A DNA stretch of 64,000 nucleotides from Watersipora subatra. Its lineage: Eukaryota > Bryozoa > Gymnolaemata > Cheilostomatida > Watersiporidae. Below are positions 57,701 through 64,000 of the stretch, one piece after another. Both the position numbers and the translations under genes were made by a program. How positions within the stretch are numbered: the stretch's first letter is position 1; each line of letters starts with the position of its first letter. The DNA lies in NCBI RefSeq assembly GCF_963576615.1, contig NC_088714.1, forward strand, positions 65,728,667 through 65,792,666, given 5' to 3'. The notes beneath the pieces were generated by a model. That model worked only from the letters and a program-made list of their open reading frames with translations. It searched no databases and was not told the origin of the DNA.

Positions 57701-60336
57701 AATTTTTTTAAACTTTATAAAATGACAAGGCAAAAGTTGATGTATGTGACAAATAGTAAGATGGCAGGGAGCACAGATTACAATTTTAAACAAGTGTTGG
57801 AATTTCACCAATGATTATTTGCCATGGAGTATGGCATCTGAGGTCAAAGTTTAATCTTTCTAGCATGATAATTTGGGTTTGTAGCCTCACACATTTTCAA
57901 CCGTGTGAACCACTTGTTGATGGCTGGTCTTATGTTGCCCCCAGCTCAATCACTAAATATTTAGACAACTTTTTTATTTATGCCCAAGAAACGAGCGAAG
58001 AAGAGACAGGCAGAGGTAGATAGACTGACCTCTGTAGTCAAATGCTATAAAATGAAAGCCCAGCGCTGCCATCTGTTGATAGAGTACCACTCTATGATAA
58101 AGAGCCCTGAAACACAGCGGACAGTTATACAGACTAGGTTAATAGCATGAAAAATCTTACTAACCTCTATAATCTAAGGCTATAATGTGGAACTCCTGGG
58201 ATGATAACAATTTATACATAATCACTCTATTATCCGTGCCTCTGCAACATAGAATCAGCAAGACTTGTGTCAGTGTTTACCTAAAGTCATCAAGTCTCTC
58301 TTTTACTGCCAGCTACAGAGTTCTTATATAGACTGAATGACTCTATTTGGACCTCTATGGTACCTGGTATTTGGTAGCTCGATGTCTCTGCTAAATTAAA
58401 AAAAAAACTCTTTTCACAAAACTTCTGAGACCAGTTACATTCATCATGCAATAAATTTAAAATTATACAGACAAGAAAATGACCGAAATTCTCTCTTTTG
58501 AATGACAACAAACAAGTCAAATTCTTATGATATAAGAATTTGACTTGTTTGATTAAATTAAATTTTGATATAAATTATATAAAATTACATGATTTTCACT
58601 AAAATAAAGCTAGAAACATACTATTATAAAATATGTCGTCAGAACATTGGATACCGGTATTTTGGAAGAACTGGTCGTGAAACTAAGAAGTAAGAATATA
58701 ATATTATACCAATCCTGGTGTGACCAGGAAACGCTAGCCTTAGTGCAGCAAACCCAGATGTGAGCAGAAATATTAACCCTAGTGCAGCAAACTCTGGTGT
58801 GACCAAAAATCCTGACCCTTGTGTGAACAAAAAAACACTAACCTTAACCCACCGAATGCTATGGGGTGACCGAGAAAGGCCAAATCTAGTGCAGCAAACA
58901 CATTGGAAGCTAAGACCCGCTGAACATTCAGTAGAATTAAAGAGTTAACCTTCTTTCAGTTTGAATAAATAAAAAAGACAACTATCAACAGGCGAGGTCT
59001 GTTGGCAAATGACAGACCTGGTACCAGTATTTCCATGGCAATAGAGCATGATTGATGGACCGGCAGACAACAGAGATTCAAATTCCTCTGGTTGTAAACC
59101 TGGCTTCTCCAAGGACTTGGGGAGAACATGCCTACAAGAATCTGTCATTTTATCAAATTTGTCATTTATTGTATTATATTCAGGTATTCTTGTATTATAT
59201 TCAGTTATTATTTTATTATATTCATGAATGTGGAAGGTTCACTTCAAGGTTCTCCAGCGTATTAATTTAAAAACATCTTCCAACACAATGGTCAATGTGA
59301 AAGACTAGACCTACACCTGAACATAGCTGAGGTCTTTGTCCAACGGCTGGACACCCGATAGGGCTGCACAAACTTGTACCAAAGCTTCTTATGTAAATAT
59401 GTGATAGCATTAACCTGAGAGTGCTTCAGGAAAATATGGAAAAAAGTAAAAAATTTCCAACGAAAAATACCGACAAGATACAATAAAATAATATCAAATG
59501 GCAATAATAAAATAAATCAAAGACACCCACCAGACACCAACGGTTATGTTGTCCTCCACATGATGGTAGAAGTTTCTAGCATAGTCTAGTTGAACAGAGC
59601 TGGGGTCAGACAGGTTAACGTTGTACGGTATCTTAACTACAACACATTTCATAGTACAATACATCCTTACGCAGTAATGTAACCATGTGACAACCCAATG
59701 AAGTGCTTGTTAAAGTCTTGCTTTACCTTGGAAATAGAGTCTGATATACTTTGTGTGTTTTGCAAACAAAAATGAAAGGATGTTGATCTAAAGACTAATG
59801 AGCTTTTTGCAAATCTCACATGTGAAGATAACTCCTGCAGACATGTGAATAACCTTTCTGAAAGCACGATTTGATATTATAATGAATGGTTGGCCTGAAG
59901 TTGAATGTTGCTATAATAATATTTGATTCCTTCTGCTAAGATCTCCCTGTCCGATAGGGTTATTATAAACCAAATCAAGAGACTAATCAGGTGCAGTGCT
60001 AGCTACCTTTATGCTATGGCAGATATACAATAATAGAAAATTCAAGCTATAACTAAAATGTTGGCAACTTGAATAAAAAGGAGAGTGATGCAAGGGTGTA
60101 AAGTACACAGTATTACATAAACATGCTCATAGAAAATCAGCTCTGACAAGTGACAGCGAAATGCACATTTGATGCCAAAATAAAAAGGTTCAAGGTACAG
60201 CACTAATATCTTACACGCATTAAGGTAAACGATGTGCTTTGAAATCTGGGGAAATATTTTGATGACGGCCGGAGCGACGACTGCGAGGAAGACGACTAAA
60301 GATATGAGGAGGTAGAATACTGTCCAACACAAAAAC
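48765..60336 (-). CDS. ABHD12: ABHD12-like lysophospholipase (multi-exon; first coding exon unresolved)
   Basis: Exons in phase: 60336-60215, 59636-59531, 59131-59018, then 58241-58165 or 58106-58030, 57646-57511, 53800-53597, 51555-51477, 49171-49047 and 48801-48765 with stop; about 333 aa are covered. The family is a membrane serine hydrolase that degrades lysophosphatidylserine, with its active site on the lumenal/extracellular side. Visible: one N-terminal membrane segment (FYLLISLVVFLAVVAPAVI); VIKIFPQISKHIVYLN and ITVGVW as in vertebrate ABHD12; the oxyanion segment YCHGNTGTR; the nucleophile elbow VWGHSLGTG; ALILESPFNN; the catalytic Asp in LILHAEDDIVVP; and the His in ELGLLHKWI. All triad residues are present. 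The 5' end is incomplete: a basic segment at about 62162-62200 probably precedes the membrane segment. Introns carry at least four mobile elements. Confidence 0.93.
49480..49973. mobile_element. About 500-bp element with 90-bp inverted arms
   Basis: The left arm begins TTTGTTTTAGGTCATCTGAG and holds GATGTTTCAAGAT and GCAGTTAAAACGCTCAGAAA. The right arm reverse complemented reads TTTGAGGTGATCTGACTGC, GATGTTTCAAGAT and GAAGTTCAAACACTCAGAAG. The same motif occurs once at 2097-2210 inside the TA-flanked element. It lies in an ABHD12 intron. Confidence 0.6.
49997..51169. mobile_element. TIR element with TA target duplication (1173 bp)
   Basis: The left end CTGTAAAACCTCTATTTGG and the right end reverse complemented TCGTAAAACCTCTAATTAA are flanked by TA. 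Inverted subterminal blocks include GTCAAATAGAGGTGGCGTTC near both ends. A minus-strand piece near 50805-50700 (RSDILEGIEQPEQRATI) looks protein-like but is not recognised. It lies in an ABHD12 intron. Confidence 0.7.
51245..52180. repeat. Two minisatellites flanking an ABHD12 exon
   Basis: At 51245-51375, on one side of exon 51555-51477, degenerate CAATTGACAAATGG-type repeats. At 51575-52180, starting about 20 bp beyond the acceptor, many copies of a 33- or 38-bp unit built on GATATGAGTAATAGTGTGTA and GGTAACAGTATAT, differing by the presence of GTGTA. Confidence 0.85.
54364..56500. mobile_element. GTTGACTTGCAAC-family TIR element, interrupted
   Basis: It begins GTTGACTTGCAACAAAATTC and ends in the inverse (GTTGCAAATCAACC). 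The outer parts (54364-54604 and 55871-56500) align, inverted, with the uninterrupted element at 32875-33754. Without the insertion its length is about 870 bp, matching the 880 bp of that relative. It lies in an ABHD12 intron. Confidence 0.85.
54605..55870 (-). mobile_element. Helitron-like element nested in the TIR element
   Basis: On the minus strand it starts TCCCACGACAAAACACGAGC and ends GTGGAATTTCTAG before T. Outer sequences rejoin exactly as in the empty site at 33503/33504, so there is no target duplication. Its 5' about 480 bp match the element at 39466-40652; the middle instead has a 255-bp direct duplication (54768-54975 and 55023-55230, starting ACAAACAGCAATAA). Confidence 0.65.
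58030..58241 (-). CDS. ABHD12: Duplicated exon pair in ABHD12, likely mutually exclusive
   Basis: Exon a (58241-58165) and exon b (58106-58030) are both 77 bp, both have AG acceptors and GT donors (GTTAGT and GTCAGT), and both use the same entry and exit phases. Exon a encodes GTDNRVIMYKLLSSQEF then HIIALDYR; exon b encodes ALYHRVVLYQQMAALGF then HFIAFDYR. Each completes the sequence between HGNTGTR and GFGDS. Since 77 is not a multiple of three, skipping both or including both breaks the frame. The intron between them is only 58 bp. Exon a is closer to vertebrate ABHD12 at KLLSS. Confidence 0.85.
58509..58551. repeat. 43-bp palindrome in an ABHD12 intron
   Basis: The arms CAAACAAGTCAAATTCTTAT and their exact inverse flank a 3-bp centre. 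No flanking target duplication, unlike the insertions at 26956 and 44434. Confidence 0.85.
58700..58900. repeat. Degenerate tandem repeat, about 45-50 bp
   Basis: Three to four diverged copies share GGTGTGACC and TAGTGCAGCAAAC, in an ABHD12 intron. Confidence 0.6.
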
Positions 60337-60399
60337 CTACAAGAGAGGAATTTGTTACACTTGAGAAAACTAGTCAATCCATGGGTACAGTTTACTCTA

Positions 60400-60959
60400 T
60401 TAATATATATGTATATATGTAGCTCTATATTCATACCTGTCTATAATCCTCATACTTACGCCTACTCTATATACATGTCTATGCATTGTTTATAAACCTA
60501 TATACATGTATATTTCTCCCTATCTATAATTCTCATACTTATACCTATATAGAGATCTATGTATACTTCTATGTGTCTATAATTCTCATACACCTACATG
60601 TATATATATGTAGACCCATCTATATTCATACCTGTCTATAATTCTCATACACCTACATGTATATATATGTAGACCCATCTATATTCATACCTGTCTATAA
60701 TTCTCACACATCTACATGTATATATATGTAGACCCATCTATATTGAAACCTGTCTATAATTCTCATACATCTACATATATGTAGACCCATCTATATTCAT
60801 ACCTGTCTATAATTCTCATACGTATATAGAGATCTATGTATATTTGTACGTGTCTATAATCTTCACAAACCTATATATACATATATATATATATAACTAT
60901 ATATATATATATAACTATATATATATAAATATATATATGTATATATATATATGTATATA
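60400..60959. repeat. 60-bp tandem repeat and (TA)n tract
   Basis: Units built on CCTGTCTATAATTCTCATAC and ACATGTATATATATGTAGAC then CCATCTATATTCATA, with the clearest copies at 60540-60830, followed by an AT-dinucleotide tract to 60959. It lies in the first visible ABHD12 intron. Confidence 0.85.
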
Positions 60960-61208
60960 TGTAAAATTGGGTAAAAATGAAAGTTAAAGTTAAGTTTAAA
61001 ACAACTTTATTACTAATAGTTTCATATTGCCATGCAATAATCATCAGATAAAATTGTTAGCACTGAAAACGACTTATATATAGACTTATATATAGTCGTT
61101 TTCAGTGCTAACAATTTTATCTGATGATTATTGCATGGCAATATGAAACTATTAGTAATAAAGTTGTTTTAAACTTAACTTTAACTTTCATTTTTACCCA
61201 ATTTTACA
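60960..61208. repeat. Perfect fold-back, 115-bp arms with 19-bp loop
   Basis: 60960-61074 is the exact inverse of 61094-61208 by eye; no mismatch was found. The arm begins TGTAAAATTGGGTAAAAATG and ends GCACTGAAAACGAC. Flanks are AT-repeats, so target duplications cannot be judged. It could be a fold-back transposon, a hairpin RNA source, or an assembly artefact. Confidence 0.9.
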
Positions 61209-61837
61209 TCGCTCTATTTTAATATTGAGCACTTTCATGCAAGAGACTGTTCATACTGCATCTACTGTATATGTATATATGTATATATATATAGACATAT
61301 CTACACTTCTACCTTTTATATTCTTCATACCTACACCTACTATATTTATTCAACACTATGTTTATGGCTGCCCTTATTCCTCATACCTGCCTATAGACTT
61401 CAAACAACTCGCGCAAGTCTGGGGAGCGACATCCAAGGCACTCCTTTCACCACCACGACCATCAGTCTCTGATGATGGACTCTCATCTGTATTTCTGAGC
61501 CCGCTACCTGCCAGGATAAAACTGAGTTGTTTGGATAACAACTACAGTTGGTAGTTGTACTACCAACTATCATACTACTGGTTAGAATGATAGCCATAAA
61601 AGCTCTTATATCCCTTTAGAATAACTACACTTTTTGGTGAGCCAGTGTGATGAACATATTTCTCTAAATTTTGGTGACAAGTAATTCTACTTCCTTAGCA
61701 GAATTTATTCCCTCTCCGCTGCATGTATAGCACTATATTTCTAACCAGATTTAGCCTGGAACTAATTATACTGTGATACCTGCGCATGGGATTTGACACT
61801 TGAGTAATTGCAGCTGAATGCCCTGCCTAACACCACC

Positions 61838-61912
61838 AACGGTCCTTCTGTGATTTGAACCGTTGACCTAATGATTATATGCCAGCGCACTAACCTCTGA
61901 ACCACGCCTGCT
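61838..61912 (-). repeat. tRNA-derived SINE-like fragment
   Basis: The minus strand reads GTGGTTCAGAGGTTAGTGCG (A-box-like) and about 20 bp later GGTTCAAATCA (B-box-like). The sequence does not fold into a convincing full tRNA cloverleaf, so a SINE head is more likely than a gene. Confidence 0.5.
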
Positions 61913-62161
61913 CCTGTACAATGCATAGGCTGCTCCTAGCCAATACACAATGCCCTTGCGATACATTTACCACTACCAAATAGTAAATCAGAAACAAGCA
62001 ATAGATATGTCGATCACACCACTTCCTCATTGCCTCTATAGACATTAATGCTGCTGCCAACCTTCAAGTTACTACTATAAACAAACAAACGAGCAGTGAT
62101 CTACTACAATTGTCTTACAGAGAGTATTACGTAAAGCAAATACCTAAACACAAGGTCTTAC

Positions 62162-62210
62162 CAACATTTCCTTCCATTCTTCTTCGACGCATCCTTTCTG
62201 CGAGTTTCTC
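62162..62210 (-). CDS. ABHD12: Tentative 5' coding exon of ABHD12
   Basis: The frame that fits the phase of exon 60336-60215 reads ETRRKDASKKNGRKCW up to a GTAAGA donor at 62161. The basic stretch before the membrane segment resembles vertebrate ABHD12. The best acceptor (ACAG before 62219) would put a stop in this frame, so the acceptor or the frame is uncertain. The start codon was not found, and the gene may extend past the right edge. Confidence 0.35.
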
Positions 62211-62219
62211 AAATTTTCT

Positions 62220-64000
62220 GTAAACAACACAATATGATGAGACAATAAGTTTCAGAAAACACTCGAGAGAAAAAGAGACTAGGAAAGCTTTAACTTAAGA
62301 TTAAGCTTGAACTTTTTTGAGCGTTAACTTAAAAAAGCTTCAACATTAAGATTTTATCTTGTTTCATTGTCTTTACATATAAAACGGAAAACAAAATGCT
62401 AAAGAAGCTCTGAGACTAAAAAATGTTTGACTTTTTAAGAACTTCAGAGCCTCAGCTATTAAATGAGATTCAGTTTTAACAAAAGGCTCTTATATCACAA
62501 AAGAAGTGTAATGATGTAATAACAAAAATGTAGATTTAGAGATCAGATATCCACAATCCTGTTCACTTCTTGAATTTTTACATATTCCTCTCTGAATACA
62601 CAAGTCTAATGTATATCAGTAATGAATCCAGGCTTCAGATCAAGACAAGTACATCATATGAAAAAGAACCACCAGAACATCATTTCTTAATGTCACGTGC
62701 TACAAATCAGCCTGCATAGTATGCATATCTAAAGAACAGTGTATCAATCAAGAAACAAGCCTTGACAGTCATCATGCAAAGCATGAGAAACCTTGTCAAC
62801 ATTTATTAGGCATATGCTGACTGCGTTTCCTAGAATATGTTCAATCTTTGCTATATGTATTTTTTCCATATGTGAAAAATGACCTGGCGAACAGTTTAAA
62901 GTGCTAATATTAAAACGACTCTTGGAGATATCAAAAAAGGGTCAGAATAGTTTTGATTCACATAATTGACTTATCACATGACAATTGCTATACTTTTTTT
63001 ATCGAGAATAACCTAAATAACATCTTCAAAATCAAATAAAGTTAATAGAAAAGTTGATGGCATCATGGCAGCATAAATTTTTCATTATTTATTTTGAATG
63101 CTATCCAAGTTATACATTATTATATAATTAATAGCTCGCATTAATGGTTACTACATTAATAGTTCAGATATATGAGTGAACACATAGCTCCATTTTAAAG
63201 ATTCCATTCCAACAATGATCTGCAAAGTGCTGAAAAAACTTTAGTCTATTTTTGATATTTATGTCTACGACATTATTACATCATCCTTCTAATTCGAAAG
63301 CTAGCAAAAATAAAAGGTATTTTCAATTTGATTGAGTAAAAACACTAGCATATGATTGAAACAATTAATGCAATAAACAGTTAAACATAATTCTGTTAAG
63401 TATGGCTTACATAACTGGCAAAGAGTCTTTAATTATTTAACAACACATCACGATACTTTATATAAAGCATGACTAAAGTTGTCTTCACTCGTGAACATGT
63501 TGATTTAAGAACTGTTTAGATTTCCAGGTTGCATTAAAAAACACATATTAAAATAATCATGGCTTTTTAAGAGACGACATTATCAGGATCTCCACCCCTT
63601 CCTAACACCTTTGTGCAATGTATTAACACGAAATTTCAGCCTGGAGCTTGAATAAACATGCAAAAATTATAGTAATTGAGTAGAGTAAAAAAAACACAAA
63701 TGTGGATGCTTGCATGCTTTACAAAAGCACTTGGCTTCTCAAAAATGTATCTACTGATTCATCAGTTTATCATTTCCTAGTCCTAAAATAATTGCATTAA
63801 TAATGAGCTCGACAATGCATTAGTGGTAATGGCCGACACAAACAATTTTTAGTCGACCAACGTGACGCGAATGCCGTTGAAAATTGTACATTTTTCTATA
63901 TATCCTCGTCTCACAACACAATTTTCAGTTCGCAAGGCGGTTTGTCAATAATGCTGATTATCGATGGCGAACAACTCTGTTTCGTGTTTTTTCTGCATTA
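62220..64000. other. Right-edge region with no supported feature
   Basis: AT-rich DNA without recognisable exons or repeats. The ABHD12 promoter and first exon may lie here or beyond the edge. Confidence 0.4.

Noticed and set aside
61838-61912. tRNA gene
   Set aside because: A- and B-box-like motifs exist but the acceptor and other stems do not pair convincingly; treated as a SINE fragment.

Overview
This is a eukaryotic, metazoan window. Genes have GT-AG introns of up to several kilobases, the DNA is AT-rich, and most of it is intron, satellite DNA and transposon remains. The conserved products and the style of repeats (Ty3/gypsy, piggyBac, P-like, Helitron-like and pogo-like elements, tRNA-derived short elements) suggest an invertebrate, probably a lophotrochozoan such as a bryozoan or mollusc. 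The species cannot be fixed from sequence alone. Five multi-exon genes could be assembled by checking splice sites and reading phase by eye.

Layout. (1) 387-6224, minus: 5' part of a secreted LolA-like/ependymin-like protein, running off the left edge; its introns hold a 1.17 kb TA-flanked element and several minisatellites. (2) 9.7-17.5 kb, minus: an eroded Ty3/gypsy cluster with pieces of at least two lineages. (3) 17.7-23.6 kb: no gene, but tRNA-like short elements, satellites and a MITE. (4) 23605-28947, minus: 3' part of an Ulp1/C48-like gene with a 20-nt microexon; its introns hold a decayed piggyBac, a 40-bp palindromic insertion, and a G+C-richer intronless SGNH-type ORF next to a coiled-coil ORF. 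(5) 29-33.8 kb: purine microsatellite and dispersed elements. (6) 33914-41801, plus: complete phosphopantothenoylcysteine decarboxylase (PPCDC) gene in three exons; its 6.6 kb first intron holds a P-like transposon, a 30-bp satellite and a Helitron-like element. (7) 42-45.4 kb: two more satellites, a pogo-like MITE and a second 40-bp palindromic insertion. (8) 46455-47547, plus: two-exon secreted ShKT-repeat protein with a TATA box. (9) 48765 to about 62.2 kb, minus: nearly complete ABHD12-like serine hydrolase gene.

The genes do not form a pathway: CoA biosynthesis, lysophospholipid hydrolysis and two secreted proteins are simply neighbours. The most notable observations are a pair of same-length, same-phase alternative exons in ABHD12 that must be used one at a time; a tiny (about 40 bp) palindromic insertion present twice, each copy with a different perfect 7-bp target duplication; a Helitron-like element nested inside a TIR element whose uninterrupted relative lies in the same window; and a P-like transposon sitting 12 nt inside the first PPCDC intron.
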